In this document: positions 63,501-63,808 of the stretch, piece by piece
Position numbering within the stretch: the stretch's first letter is position 1
How the letters are laid out: each line of letters opens with the position of its first letter
NCBI GenBank assembly: GCA_022606425.2
Contig: JAHDVF020000136.1
Coordinates: forward strand, 310,001-374,000
Reading direction: 5' to 3'
From: Lepidostoma basale
Lineage: Eukaryota > Arthropoda > Insecta > Trichoptera > Lepidostomatidae
DNA: 64,000 nt
Program-made: the position numbers and the translations under genes
Notes under the pieces: model-generated
Seen by the model: the letters and a program-made list of their open reading frames with translations, nothing else
Databases searched by the model: none
Told to the model about the DNA's origin: nothing

Positions 63501-63808
63501 TTGCGAGAGGCTCCATGCTGAACTTAGTTTAACGCAGAAGAGGTCCAAGGCATCGCTGGTCAAAAGCAAGTATGTCTCATACATTTCATTTCACATTTTC
63601 CCATTAGTCTAGGATGTGGGTTTATACTCATTATGTGATTGTGCTATTAATCGTGTCAAGGTCTCTGGACGGAGCCAATGAACAGCAGAATGTGGACCTG
63701 AAGCGTCAGCTCCAGCTAATAGAGCAAGAGGCCTCCGTGCTAACATCCAAGAATCAATCCTTAGAAGCCGACAATGAAACACTGCAAGCAGAAAACAAGA
63801 AATTGCAG
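15364..63808 (+). CDS. MTCL1: MTCL/SOGA-family microtubule cross-linking coiled-coil protein (3' end beyond window)
   Basis: Sixteen exons, all GT-AG and phase-consistent, give 835 codons without a stop: 15364-15551, 34637-34752, 35707-35841, 38361-38473, 39698-39877, 42207-42410, 44234-44485, 45948-46111, 46316-46469, 48137-48337, 49528-49656, 57424-57514, 61977-62104, 62236-62412, 63445-63569, 63661-63808. N-terminus: Cys/His cluster, then a low-complexity Ser/Thr/Pro linker (residues about 60-310). From exon 7 on the protein is heptad-rich coiled coil. The order LCEELMDENEDM, EELEQTTKNCRVLSFKLKK-like, IKQLEQDLALSNEVALRLQR and LKRQLQLIEQEASVL matches vertebrate MTCL1/SOGA proteins, which bind and cross-link microtubules. 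Family assignment rests on remembered similarity; orthology to one paralog is not claimed. Introns total about 46 kb and are transposon-filled, yet every exon frame is intact. Confidence 0.85.
15575..15860. repeat. Family 1 palindromic repeat remnant
   Basis: Left outer end (atttcttgaacaatgctgta) and right part (TTGATAATACTTTAGCAAGG then CAAAACATGTCA) are present, separated by unrelated sequence. The ribozyme core is mutated (GAAA to AAAA). It starts 24 bases after the exon 1 donor. Confidence 0.5.
15895..16185 (-). mobile_element. Retroelement tail, inverse copy of 8850-9125
   Basis: Reverse complement shows the family A end (gtgtggcagttcattctttc), gcctattggtgcc, ggacgatcg and gaacattatgat blocks in the same order as 8850-9125. 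Confidence 0.65.
16225..16540 (+). repeat. Non-autonomous repeat G (aattgtatctcaatagagac family)
   Basis: Starts caattgtatctcaatagaga, includes gacctgtcattggttgggtt, aagcgcacgctttatgtaat and the ccccattcc/ttcttatgaccaccatg block. Same family at 21225, 22895, 34178, 43228, 45575 and 49914. No coding capacity; ends not resolved. Confidence 0.7.
16704..16865 (+). mobile_element. hAT-like terminal fragment
   Basis: Begins CAGTGATTCCCAAAGTGGTC, the usual start of hAT transposon ends, and continues into an aggggtccacgaca / ggggtccacgaga doublet. No opposite end is seen. Confidence 0.5.
17075..17315 (+). mobile_element. LINE family A 3' tail
   Basis: Conceptual RMVRKVYVNDVNGVRSRGR, KTWHDEINQVLKVGHVRS and NRRACMTRCMN, then gtgacggtccactctctctg and gagaaacggcgtgatggttt. 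5'-truncated, frameshifted. Confidence 0.75.
17380..17671 (+). mobile_element. Hammerhead-bearing palindromic retroelement with 16-bp target-site duplication
   Basis: 292 bp flanked by perfect ATAAATGTGGAGGAAT repeats (17364-17379, 17672-17687). Outer arms are inverted (tgattttgggtgacaacgtg against cacgtagttacccaaaatca); an inner 20-bp perfect palindrome lies at 17515-17576 (catgtcgccggcagtgtgta). A hammerhead core lies on the plus strand of the right arm. Confidence 0.82.
17586..17630 (+). ncRNA. Hammerhead ribozyme candidate, intact core (ACGT helix III)
   Basis: CTGAAGA at 17590-17596, unpaired T, helix II GGAGA/TCTCC with a 9-nt loop, GAAA at 17617, palindrome ACGT, C at 17624 (GUC). Helix I partners ATC/GGT pair with one wobble. 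Confidence 0.7.
17950..18062 (+). mobile_element. LINE family A tail scrap
   Basis: gaggaatctagagaagtgta, gtagtgtggcggtccattct and ggaaacgacgtgatag match the family A 3' end. Confidence 0.65.
18070..18375. repeat. Family 1 palindromic repeat with two hammerhead-like cores
   Basis: Left outer end attatttcttgaacaatgat. Minus-strand core at 18282-18243: TTGATAA, T, GCCT/AGGC helix, GAAA, ACATGT, C. Plus-strand core at 18297-18335 has lost part of helix II (gataatgtcgaaacatgtca). A tRNA-free, coding-free element. Confidence 0.65.
18383..18460 (+). repeat. ctagctgacccggcaa repeat end
   Basis: actagctgacccggcaatgc is a terminus I recognise as dispersed in insect genomes; the class is not resolved from this copy. 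Confidence 0.35.
18570..18800 (+). mobile_element. LINE tail with a perfect 21-bp hairpin
   Basis: Frames give WKQMEEAIVQEWTVIG and a run of A/G, the RTE-like 3' end. Arms 18670-18690 and 18696-18716 are perfectly complementary over 21 bp with a 5-nt loop, a local inverted duplication within the tail. Confidence 0.6.
18822..19110 (+). mobile_element. tRNA-derived SINE
   Basis: Head cttggcagagtggcaagagc (A box) and gtcccggatttgattccc (decayed B box), body gcagtgtgatagccactgtc and aattcacgtgttaataaaat, tail ggcatcccaagaactagc. Confidence 0.72.
19120..19575 (+). mobile_element. LINE family B 3' end
   Basis: Open frame 19322-19561 encodes RARWIGHVIRQEGLLHAIME, GRPRREYLEDLLVDVRCSSY and WKRRIKEIAAKQSQD, the C-terminus of an endonuclease-RT element. 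Opposite-strand copy at 24180-24720. The tail is agagagagagagggaata. Confidence 0.75.
19675..19990 (-). mobile_element. RTE-like LINE tail
   Basis: Minus strand: AGHVARQGGNRWAPRILSWR-like, RRSVGRSPMRWADDIVKRVG-like, then DRDEWRKL. The same tail type occurs at 47010 and 53335. Broken by stops. Confidence 0.65.
20370..20760 (+). mobile_element. LINE family A, RT C-terminal fragment
   Basis: Frames give REFVYLGSMFTADGRTNSDV, RRVGAGNK, then VLVPTLMCEAKHGTGRRRMR and GSPRWFGHMAA. Truncated at 20760. Confidence 0.7.
20800..20880 (-). mobile_element. pogo-like terminal fragment
   Basis: Near-identical inverse of 53265-53330: tgaccggattttttgtccgt then tatatcgaggtttaac. Same end family as the element at 53231-54682. 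Confidence 0.6.
21060..21215 (+). repeat. ACCGGT-family hammerhead repeat (single arm)
   Basis: Carries the ribozyme at 21143-21184 and an A/T-rich tail (aaataaagtgatttaaatac). Related arms at 35000-35160 and 63060-63395. Confidence 0.65.
21143..21184 (+). ncRNA. Hammerhead ribozyme candidate, intact core (ACCGGT helix III)
   Basis: Helix I AGCC, CTGACGA (21148-21154), unpaired T, helix II GCTCC-GGTG-GGAAC (one C-A mismatch), GAAA, ACCGGT, T at 21179 (GUU triplet), helix I return GGTT (one wobble). Confidence 0.68.
21225..21705. repeat. Repeat G, two copies head-to-head
   Basis: 21225-21465 runs forward from aattgtatctcaacagagac; 21470-21690 is the inverted copy ending gtctctattaagataaaaat. 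Together they make a palindrome of about 460 bp. Confidence 0.7.
22385..22545. repeat. Palindromic repeat with a hammerhead-like core
   Basis: Left arm cactttttagtttatttttct, right arm agaaaaataaactgaaaagtg. The right arm has the core at 22462-22500. Confidence 0.6.
22462..22500 (+). ncRNA. Hammerhead-like core with U4C
   Basis: CCGATGA (22467-22473; consensus CUGAUGA), unpaired T, helix II GAAGG/CCTTC, GAAA, ACATGC, C. Two deviations (U4C and an imperfect helix III palindrome) make activity doubtful. Confidence 0.45.
22560..22850. repeat. Undetermined repeat and (gattt)n
   Basis: A moderately GC-rich stretch ends in a simple repeat of gatttgattt (22810-22838). A similar end (gagaaaaataagctcatttg) lies near 35398. 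Confidence 0.35.
22895..23257 (-). repeat. Repeat G, minus copy
   Basis: From gaatgacatctccaggcgtt to gtctctattgagatacaatt; near full length, including the cgttatctagcaatacgtta and catagatggcgctagtgtg blocks. Confidence 0.7.
23625..23868. repeat. Family 1 palindromic repeat
   Basis: Arms end in ttttctagaagtattattat and aaacttcttgaaaacagacg; right outer end tacatcattgttcaagaaac. The best core is on the plus strand. Confidence 0.7.
23727..23768 (+). ncRNA. Hammerhead-like core, C3U/G8A type
   Basis: TTGATAA (23729-23735), T, GCC/GGC helix with TTAAAAA loop, GAAA, ACATGT, C at 23759. C3 and G8 are both changed so that U3-A8 can still pair. A hexamer ATTCCT follows. Confidence 0.5.
23870..24185 (+). 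mobile_element. CR1/L2-like LINE C-terminal fragment
   Basis: KLCWTVFNAFHGMAPAYVSD then LLLVDRPNLMLRSVNSSEIG; after a frameshift, FAVAGPSAWNMLPARLRCID and PLNFKFNFLF. This order is the CR1/L2 RT C-terminus. Confidence 0.75.
24180..24720 (-). mobile_element. LINE family B 3' end, minus copy
   Basis: Open frame 24378-24193 encodes MHAIMEGMTEGTNSRGRPRR and EYLDDLLVDVRCSSYADFKR, nearly the same as 19322-19561; upstream frames extend to about 24650. Confidence 0.75.
25018..25125 (+). repeat. Family 1 repeat, partial
   Basis: ttgccttagcaaggcaaaac at 25067, then atatctcccacaacttcaag. G12 is changed (AAAA), so the core is dead. Confidence 0.45.
25137..25375 (+). mobile_element. tRNA-derived SINE
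   Basis: Head gaccttcgtgaccgagtggt, B box gttcgattcccggcgatgg, body gtgattgtcacactgtcttt and tail gctataccctttacaccg. Confidence 0.75.
26038..26170. repeat. Palindromic hammerhead repeat (GTGAAAAGT family)
   Basis: Inverted arms cactttttatacttttcaca and tgtgaaaagtgcgaaaaaat. Minus-strand core 26097-26053; plus-strand core 26109-26150 is degenerate (CTAAGAA). Confidence 0.7.
26053..26098 (-). ncRNA. Hammerhead ribozyme candidate, intact core, 6-bp helix I
   Basis: Helix I TTTACA, CTGATGA (26093-26087), unpaired A, helix II AGGC-ATAAATT-GCCT, GAAA, ACAATT (imperfect; the sister copy has ACATGT), T, helix I return TGTGAA. Best helix I in the window (one G-U). Confidence 0.62.
26285..26640 (-). 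mobile_element. LINE family A reverse transcriptase fragment
   Basis: Open frame 26630-26337 has FFCSFVDLQKAYDYVNRVKL (RT motif A region) and GVKECCVMSPWLFNLYMDKC (motif B region; the usual RQG is changed to KEC). Confidence 0.8.
26640..26775 (+). mobile_element. LINE family A tail abutting an inverted RT fragment
   Basis: SQRNRRACMTRCMNVEKSRE and [16 protein letters not shown], then gatggttagttagtta. It is directly joined to the minus-strand RT fragment. Confidence 0.7.
27345..27620 (+). repeat. Dispersed repeat fragment, family shared with 2236-2480
   Basis: See 2236-2480 for shared blocks; this copy is the longer and includes ggtttttctgtcggggttac-like sequence and gggtctttaaaagacctctc. 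Undetermined class. Confidence 0.45.
28275..28520. repeat. Family 1 palindromic repeat, decayed cores
   Basis: Outer end gtgatgtaaaactccatata; arms ttttctagaagtttagtata and taataaaacttctagaaaag; right core reads TTGAAAATGC... GGCGATATATGTC, so GAAA is lost. Confidence 0.6.
28595..28865 (-). mobile_element. LINE family A tail
   Basis: Minus frame: LYVNDVNGTRNRGRSRKTWH, HVRSQRNRRACMARCMNVEE and VWPSILSTYPFGETA. Nearly intact over 83 codons. Confidence 0.75.
29470..30245 (-). mobile_element. LINE family A, RT C-terminus to 3' end
   Basis: Minus frames: VSRMYEVCKSNDLMMNVGKS, VRDFVYLGSMFTADGRTNSD, LSMKAKMAIHN, then after frame breaks HMERTGEERMVKKYTLNGVR and RACMTRCMNV...ILSAYPCGETA. The most complete family A tail in the window. 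Confidence 0.8.
30495..31395 (-). mobile_element. LINE fragment (RT C-terminus, second lineage)
   Basis: Minus frames: TTASFCYLGSLIADSGGTEE, SRLNKARGAFANLRPVWRSS, VLLYGC; then RPIMTYAVRI, MKVLISITGKTLRDRVRNAD and RRYWRDHVARM. A sister fragment is at 54190-54640. Decayed. Confidence 0.75.
31440..32170 (-). mobile_element. LINE fragment (jockey/R1-type RT C-terminus)
   Basis: One 215-codon frame (32108-31461): VKYLGLTMDRQLKWTKHIDN, MYEAYVKSRLTYMIPFWGTG and a C-terminal helix-rich tail. Unusually intact for this window, so relatively young. Confidence 0.78.
32575..32880 (-). mobile_element. LINE family A tail
   Basis: Minus strand carries the family A end (aagtctggcgatccattctt in reverse), a HVRSRRNRRACMT-like block and KKVFFNDVNGTRVRARKTWH-like sequence. 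Truncated by the element at 32887. Confidence 0.65.
32887..33532. mobile_element. Candidate solo LTR
   Basis: Starts TGTTTGGGGTGACAGG and ends TTAACCCCGACA, so the ends are TG...CA with an imperfect inverted terminal repeat; flanks share ATAT/TATG (about 4-5 bp). 646 bp, clearly GC-richer than its surroundings, no coding potential, several short internal repeats (cgtagact, gtcgtagc). Confidence 0.5.
33735..33930. repeat. Family 1 palindromic repeat, decayed cores
   Basis: Left arm tgaaaacatctattttctac, right arm gaaacatctagaaaacacgt; GGGAAT(33854 area)/ATTCCC can pair as helix I, but CTGANGA is missing. Confidence 0.6.
34178..34575 (+). repeat. Repeat G, longest plus copy
   Basis: From ggattaattgtatctcaata to gcaatgggtaaaaatccagt; ends about 60 bp before exon 2. 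Contains the cactagcgccatctatgaag and cgttatctag-like blocks found in all full copies. Confidence 0.7.
34637..34752 (+). CDS. MTCL-like exon 2
   Basis: Acceptor gattccag at 34636 after the 19-kb intron; donor TCCAG|gttaat at 34752. Encodes SRDEERSPSKEPTVRGWVSS and DKTEPFSP: polar linker. Confidence 0.85.
34770..34945. repeat. Family 1 palindromic repeat
   Basis: Minus arm gaagtgacatgtttcgcctt; plus arm TTCGAAAATGCC ... AAGGCGAAACGTGCCACTCC. Begins 17 bases after the exon 2 donor. Confidence 0.6.
34995..35160 (-). repeat. ACCGGT-family hammerhead repeat, mutated
   Basis: Minus strand core 35103-35063: CTGACGA, A, GCTCC-AGCG-GGAGC, AAAA (G12A), ACCGGT, T. Loss of G12 should abolish cleavage. 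Confidence 0.6.
35158..35305 (+). mobile_element. tRNA-derived SINE, shortened
   Basis: gaccttcgtagcagagtggc, ggttcggttcccagcaatgg, then gtgattgtcac-like body fused directly to the ttacactttgctgcaaacct tail block. Confidence 0.7.
35570..35675. repeat. Palindromic repeat (ACTTCC...GGAAGT family) with hammerhead-like remnant
   Basis: Arms ttaactacttccgcttttgt and aaaagtggaagtagttaa; centre cctggcGAAACCAGTCgctg. Relatives at 56830-56960 and 58064-58215. Confidence 0.6.
35707..35841 (+). CDS. MTCL-like exon 3
   Basis: Acceptor ggatgcag at 35706; donor ACTG|gtatta at 35841. Encodes GFARTSSSWTSTPDLGGMND to PRKRPTPVDTGQKT. Confidence 0.85.
35895..36185. repeat. Tandem array, period about 141 bp, palindromic units
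   Basis: tctaaacgttaacataaaa-tggggtatttt recurs at 35935 and 36076, with aataccccac-type inverse blocks and gtagaggcata in each unit. Further diverged units near 37540-37620 and 37725-37760. Immediately follows exon 3. Confidence 0.65.
36188..36655. mobile_element. hAT-like element or insertion inside the array, with palindrome
   Basis: Begins ccagtggtaccaaacttttt, hAT-like. Contains 42-bp inverted arms (36360-36401 and 36451-36492) around 49 bp. Array-like sequence (aattagtagttaaacatac) resumes at about 36665, so it probably split the array. Confidence 0.5.
37947..37992 (-). ncRNA. Hammerhead ribozyme candidate, intact core
   Basis: CTGAAGA (37986-37980), unpaired A, helix II GGAC-TGTTC-GTCC, GAAA, ACATGT, C (37956). 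Helix I is short (TTTA/TATA, one mismatch). Confidence 0.68.
38171..38214 (+). ncRNA. Hammerhead ribozyme candidate, intact core
   Basis: Mirror of 37947-37992: CTGAAGA 38176-38182, GGAC/GTCC, GAAA at 38197, ACATGT, C at 38206. Sense orientation relative to the MTCL-like gene. Confidence 0.68.
38361..38473 (+). CDS. MTCL-like exon 4
   Basis: Acceptor cattttag at 38360; donor AGAAAG|gtaata at 38473. Encodes PETQSTVTLRRPSGTPPPTP to SLAERVRK. Confidence 0.85.
38936..38982 (+). ncRNA. Hammerhead-like core, weak helix II
   Basis: TACA, CTGATGA (38942-38948), then an unconvincing helix II, GAAA (38964), ACATGT, T, TGTT. Helix I pairs TACA/TGT. Same end family as 26053. Confidence 0.45.
39098..39145 (-). 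ncRNA. Hammerhead ribozyme candidate, C3U
   Basis: TTGATGA (39140-39134), T, GCTAAC/GTTGGC helix, GAAA, ACAGCTGT, C (39105). C3 is changed. Confidence 0.58.
39168..39215 (+). ncRNA. Hammerhead ribozyme candidate, intact core
   Basis: CTGATGA 39172-39178, unpaired T, perfect 6-bp helix II GCCAAC-ATCG-GTTGGC, GAAA 39196, ACAGCTAT (one mismatch to a palindrome), T. Helix I is weak. Confidence 0.65.
39698..39877 (+). CDS. MTCL-like exon 5
   Basis: Acceptor cattttag at 39697; donor AAAG|gtttgt at 39877; exactly 60 codons, Lys-rich (KKEKPKETATEAVQKTPK), phase 0 on both sides, so it could be skipped without frameshift. Confidence 0.85.
40330..40575. repeat. Low-complexity ttaattgtgtaa region
   Basis: Irregular reiteration of ttaattgtgtaa and attaacaaattgtg over about 240 bp. 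Probably slipped-strand expansion. Confidence 0.55.
41225..41480 (-). mobile_element. LINE tail relic
   Basis: Minus strand includes RGNRPLGRPPNRWRES, the conserved end of RTE/endonuclease-RT elements. Otherwise decayed. Confidence 0.5.
41588..41772. repeat. Palindromic hammerhead repeat with ACAAATTTGT helix III
   Basis: Arms ggttttactgggatttaatt and aattaaatcccagttaaacc are almost perfect inverses. Cores on both strands. Confidence 0.8.
41685..41730 (+). ncRNA. Hammerhead-like core, C3U/G8A type
   Basis: TTGAGAA (41689-41695), T, GCC-type helix, GAAA (41710), 10-nt palindrome ACAAATTTGT, C at 41723, ACAG against CAGT as helix I (one mismatch). Longest helix III of the set. Confidence 0.52.
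42207..42410 (+). CDS. MTCL-like exon 6
   Basis: Acceptor gctaag at 42206 (weak pyrimidine tract); donor CCAG|gtactt at 42410; 68 codons. Acidic Ser/Asp/Thr stretch DRDDSDSNMDDDSVSTAGTS, then VDHNHLDFHQ. Confidence 0.82.
42480..42720. mobile_element. MITE with GGCCGTCCCACACTGTTT ends
   Basis: Left end ggccgtcccacactgtttga, right end acagtgtggcacggctttt, continuing as inverted caagctctccaca/tgtggagagcttg. Internal copies of caagctctccat. About 240 bp; superfamily not fixed. Confidence 0.65.
42825..42970 (+). mobile_element. LINE family A tail scrap
   Basis: gaagtcagaaaaatcgacga, gtgcgtgttacgatgtatga and ggagaaatggcgtgatgttt. Confidence 0.65.
42985..43225 (+). repeat. ACATGT hammerhead repeat (same family as 37893-38270)
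   Basis: Shares ataacatctgtcactcatgt, caattttataatatttt and the tail aagtgttgtatatacaaagt with the palindrome at 37893. Confidence 0.7.
43121..43163 (+). ncRNA. Hammerhead ribozyme candidate, intact core
   Basis: CTGAAGA 43126-43132, A, GGAC-TGGTT-GTCC, GAAA 43147, ACATGT, C 43156. Helix I poor. Confidence 0.65.
43228..43365 (-). repeat. Repeat G fragment
   Basis: cattaagcg-type block (cataaagcgtgcgcttaacc) to gtctctattgagatacaatt. Confidence 0.65.
43540..44100 (+). mobile_element. LINE family A 3' end
   Basis: LSMKAKTAVHNGVLVPTLMY, GSEAWNWQKKDESRRNAVEM, then RRMCGRTIYDRISNSDTRME and HVRSRRNRRACMTRCMNVEE, ending in a (tttg)n run. Two short frame shifts. Ends 130 bases before exon 7. Confidence 0.8.
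44234..44485 (+). CDS. MTCL-like exon 7 (start of coiled coil)
   Basis: Acceptor tgtttcag at 44233; donor ATGAG|gtaagc at 44485; 84 codons. Two coiled-coil stretches (IDTLKEEVSTLRKRCERVEK and KVNELTVQNEDLKDEKKHLQ) around a Ser/Thr linker. Confidence 0.9.
44505..45445. repeat. Family 1 palindromic repeat interrupted by an RTE-like LINE
   Basis: Outer left end attgtttcttgaacaatgct at 44507; the left core (minus strand, gacatgtttctcctgtctaa) resumes at 45257 after the LINE; right arm with cataatgccttagactggcg and gaaatatgtcattccc to 45440. Confidence 0.6.
44550..45256 (-). mobile_element. RTE-like LINE, RT domain to 3' end
   Basis: Minus frames: IQKGVRQGDTFSPKLFTNII (motif B), YLSPLRFADDIILLSESPEQ (catalytic FADD box), then MNHLKKIGLKTNMSKTKILT, VYLDHLLAF and DRRIQFGWSAFGRLGNIFKS to the GEAYVHHWME tail. 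One frame break between the two large pieces. Confidence 0.82.
45575..45705 (-). repeat. Repeat G, internally deleted
   Basis: Both ends are present, tagacaaatactggatttta and aggattaattgtacctcaat, with the middle missing. Confidence 0.6.
45948..46111 (+). CDS. MTCL-like exon 8
   Basis: Acceptor tatttcag at 45947; donor TTCAG|gtaagt at 46111. LRSKLLAAETLCEELMDENE and EEEIEEMQDNFR: the most family-typical segment. Confidence 0.92.
46316..46469 (+). CDS. MTCL-like exon 9
   Basis: Acceptor tgttttag at 46315; donor TTGGAG|gttcgt at 46469. EDQADEYSSIRKELEQTTKN then CRVLSFKLKKTERKAEQLE; continues the exon 8 helix after a 204-bp intron. Confidence 0.92.
46735..46885 (+). repeat. Family 1 repeat, right arm
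   Basis: TTGATAATGCCTTAG directly followed by TGAAACATGTCATTCC (helix II deleted), then taataaacttctagaagaca and the outer end acatcattattcaagaaaca. Confidence 0.6.
47010..47360 (-). mobile_element. RTE-like LINE tail
   Basis: Minus strand encodes pieces such as TKWQWAGHVARS-like and HRVATLKWQWAG; plus strand shows ccttcctccattcgcttcc-type sequence found also at 53335. Starts with (ccttc)n at 47020-47040. Confidence 0.6.
47605..47735. repeat. Family 1 repeat, left arm
   Basis: ttattgtttcttgaacaatg to ggtggaatgacatgtttcgc; truncated at the centre. Confidence 0.55.
47776..48030. mobile_element. MITE with GAAGACTACAGGGGAAAAAC ends
   Basis: Left end gaagactacaggggaaaaac then aaggaatgttagt; right end actgacattccttgttttt then cccctgtagtcttc: 33-bp inverted repeat with one or two differences. 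No coding content. Confidence 0.75.
48137..48337 (+). CDS. MTCL-like exon 10
   Basis: Acceptor atgacag at 48136; donor GATGCT|gtaaga at 48337; 67 codons. MDRVARIKQLEQDLALSNEV then ALRLQRELQEAQARL and a Gln/Ala-rich linker. Confidence 0.9.
48405..48700 (+). mobile_element. RTE-like LINE tail
   Basis: gcgtgctttgggagaggcct / atgttcagtagtggatgaca corresponds to RALGEAYVQQWMTDG, the RTE C-terminal end; downstream gataggaagataagaaa tail. Confidence 0.6.
48881..49151. repeat. Long fold-back repeat, 128-bp arms
   Basis: Left arm 48881-49008 and right arm 49020-49151 are nearly perfect inverses (atatatcgcacc ... ggtgcgatata), with an 11-bp loop. No ribozyme core, no open frame. Confidence 0.8.
49528..49656 (+). 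CDS. MTCL-like exon 11
   Basis: Acceptor atttacag at 49527; donor GAGGAG|gtaata at 49656; 43 codons, phase 0. RDLQDSLEREADLREQLKNA. The following exon is either the terminal exon at 55754 or exon 12 at 57424. Confidence 0.88.
49914..50135 (+). repeat. Repeat G, 5' part
   Basis: aaggattaattgtatctcaa to cacttcacattttat; truncated at 50135 where a LINE tail begins. Confidence 0.68.
50139..50835 (+). mobile_element. LINE family A tail split by a TTAA-MITE
   Basis: 50139-50366 and 50693-50835 are continuous LINE sequence (ggcatgaccaaat // taatcaaattttaaaggttg). The second part encodes HVRSRRNRRACMTRCMNVEE. Confidence 0.78.
50367..50688. mobile_element. piggyBac-like MITE, TTAA target
   Basis: 322 bp. 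Ends CCGCCCTAC and GTAGAGTGG are inverted repeats; TTAA on the right and a one-base-changed TAAA on the left. A second copy is at 58529-58851. Subterminal inverted repeat gtacgtgatacg/cgtatcacgtac-type. Confidence 0.75.
51000..51545 (+). mobile_element. LINE family A tail, tandem unit 1
   Basis: PTLMYEIEPWNWQKKDASRI, AYSVYDRVSNENIISECGAN, VNDVNGTRNRGRPRKTWHDQ, AYPFGETA, then (gtta)n. Starts with aatattttgggttatcattt as unit 2 does. Confidence 0.78.
51566..52080 (+). mobile_element. LINE family A tail, tandem unit 2
   Basis: Same start aatattttgggttatcattt, YGNEAWNWQKKDESSINAVE and a 151-codon frame up to MTRCMNVDGT. Direct repeat of 51000-51545 with the same left border. Confidence 0.78.
52530..52715 (+). 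mobile_element. LINE family A tail scrap
   Basis: gaccaaattttaaaggttgg to ggagaaacggagggatggtt. Confidence 0.7.
53335..53645 (-). mobile_element. RTE-like LINE tail nested in the pogo-like element
   Basis: Same reversed tail as 47010 and 19675: atcgccgtccactcttggac, aaagcctcctccatgtccct and tgccctgcccatttccattt. Confidence 0.65.
54190..54640 (+). mobile_element. LINE fragment (same lineage as 30495-31395)
   Basis: AEMRTLRSIAGKTLRDRIRY, RSRRRFGRDHVDRMENTRIA and GWPPNRWRDGWTSSSQDNPP, ending in gaagaagaagaag. Confidence 0.72.
55045..55262. repeat. Family 1 repeat
   Basis: Outer end tatagtttcttgaactaaac (duplicated again at 55121), right arm taatagaacttttagaaaac. Core on the plus strand. Confidence 0.65.
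55169..55213 (+). ncRNA. Hammerhead-like core, C3U/G8A type
   Basis: TTGATAA (55174-55180), T, GCCTT/AGGGC helix (one G-U), GAAA 55195, ACATGT, C 55204, then ATTCCC. Confidence 0.52.
55754..56611 (+). CDS. MTCL-like alternative terminal exon
   Basis: Acceptor ccacacacag at 55753 in phase 0, matching exon 11, then 285 codons and TAG. Used with exons 1-11 it gives an 897-residue isoform that lacks the C-terminal coiled coil. Not coiled coil itself: a Pro/His/Arg-rich start, then a Cys/Asp/Thr-rich middle with SQTD, VQTD, NTQT and VNTD motifs (exon residues 102-105, 136-139, 147-150, 183-186), and a hydrophobic Gly/Pro tail (FPFMSMFGLMVG). The T-Q-T-like motifs resemble binding sites of dynein light chain LC8. 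No relative known to me; the exon status rests on frame, length and acceptor. Confidence 0.65.
   Translation, partial: ASWYRERHSGGRISPSRRVRPTHHFPHQPTPFAHPDLIPPSRSLEDCEEEVQSVDQNTAQRLHVLQMQLSMGKTFSSLDMDNITVCRNKSNQTQYDHFCVASQTDDILYFDVACNTMFDFESKSVQCATSVNFASVQTDKIVCCDLNTQTIQENSGNTSIQIGPNLKDKFAHKLDNNSRSVGVNTDCYPSAMTGASYCLNDISVELKVEDVKVLSTDAVLTEITSESLALQRARREDSLSPPLSPAPTPGPSFQFPFMSMFGLMVGSGPYLGTAGLLPPCVYTLV
56830..56965 (-). repeat. Hammerhead-like repeat, CTGTCGA variant
   Basis: Minus strand: CTGTCGA (A6 changed), T, GCCAG-CGAGC-CTGGC, GAAA, ACCGGT, C, GCTGTCG. Same family as 35570 and 58064. Core residue A6 is missing. Confidence 0.55.
57424..57514 (+). CDS. MTCL-like exon 12
   Basis: Acceptor ttttcag at 57423, donor AGAA|gtatgt at 57514. 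GINLRKKGSRLEDDNESLVL then QLKKMATKAR. Intron read-through would end at once (Ser-Met-Ser-stop). Confidence 0.87.
58064..58215. repeat. Palindromic repeat, same family, cores deleted
   Basis: Arms aaactacttccacttttgtc and aaaagtggaagtagttaata. The minus-strand core lacks the GAAA-palindrome part. Confidence 0.6.
58529..58851. mobile_element. piggyBac-like MITE, second copy
   Basis: 323 bp between TTAA (58525-58528) and TTAA (58852-58855). About 90 percent alike to 50367-50688 by eye. Ends CCGCCCTACC and CGTAGAGTGG. Confidence 0.8.
59354..59772. mobile_element. MITE with 48-bp terminal inverted repeats
   Basis: Left aaaggccatttacactgaac...gataccgacacgtcacg; right cgtgacgtgtcggtatcggg...ccagtgtaaatggaccttt. 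GGNCCATTTACAC ends resemble hAT-type MITEs. 400 bp, no coding capacity. Confidence 0.75.
60751..60995 (+). mobile_element. tRNA-derived SINE, best copy
   Basis: Head cgaccttcgtggcagagtgg, A box 60762-60772, B box near 60804-60815 (cttcgattccc), body gtgtgattgtcacactgtct, gtagaattcatgtgacaata, tail ggttcaaacaacctgttgta then poly(A). Confidence 0.78.
61495..61565 (-). repeat. SINE tail scrap
   Basis: tccttacatcattacagcgc then agccaaatcgttgtaaagga matches the SINE tail at 11650-11690. Confidence 0.5.
61977..62104 (+). CDS. MTCL-like exon 13
   Basis: Acceptor gaatctag at 61976, donor GAACAG|gtccaa at 62104. RKLSPTPPNNRLTIENAVEK then acidic SDEEDPAELRILLELNEQ. Confidence 0.88.
62236..62412 (+). 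CDS. MTCL-like exon 14
   Basis: Acceptor tgaacag at 62235, donor AAAG|gtattc at 62412; 59 codons. EASVLRRKVEELEHEGESLK coiled coil, then PAATTKKPLFGSKTPNLSEE linker. Confidence 0.9.
62460..62770 (+). mobile_element. LINE tail relic
   Basis: GC-richer stretch with frames such as EWNPACIAQGALD and KRKPPLEEFCRTNLRWQAS, ending in gacgaagaagaaaaa. Typical endonuclease-RT LINE end, lineage unclear. Confidence 0.5.
63150..63196 (-). ncRNA. Hammerhead ribozyme candidate, intact core, full helix I
   Basis: CACC, CTGACGA (63189-63183), unpaired A, GCTCC-GGCG-GGAGC, GAAA (63167-63164), ACCGGT, T (63158; GUU), GGTG. Helix I CACC/GGTG and helix II are perfect. The strongest candidate in the window. Confidence 0.75.
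63306..63352 (+). ncRNA. Hammerhead ribozyme candidate, C3U
   Basis: CACC, TTGACGA (63312-63318), A, GCTCC-GGTG-GGAGC, GAAA, ACCGGT, T (63343), GGTG. All helices intact; only C3 is changed. Confidence 0.62.
63445..63569 (+). CDS. MTCL-like exon 15
   Basis: Acceptor cttatag at 63444, donor AGCAA|gtatgt at 63569. LEGEIADIRKKLIEKERDCE coiled coil ending in Lys/Ser. Confidence 0.88.
63661..63808 (+). CDS. MTCL-like exon 16 (last in window)
   Basis: Acceptor gtgtcaag at 63660, donor TGCAG|gtaaga at 63808. DLKRQLQLIEQEASVLTSKN coiled coil; phase 0 end, so the gene continues past the window. Confidence 0.9.
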
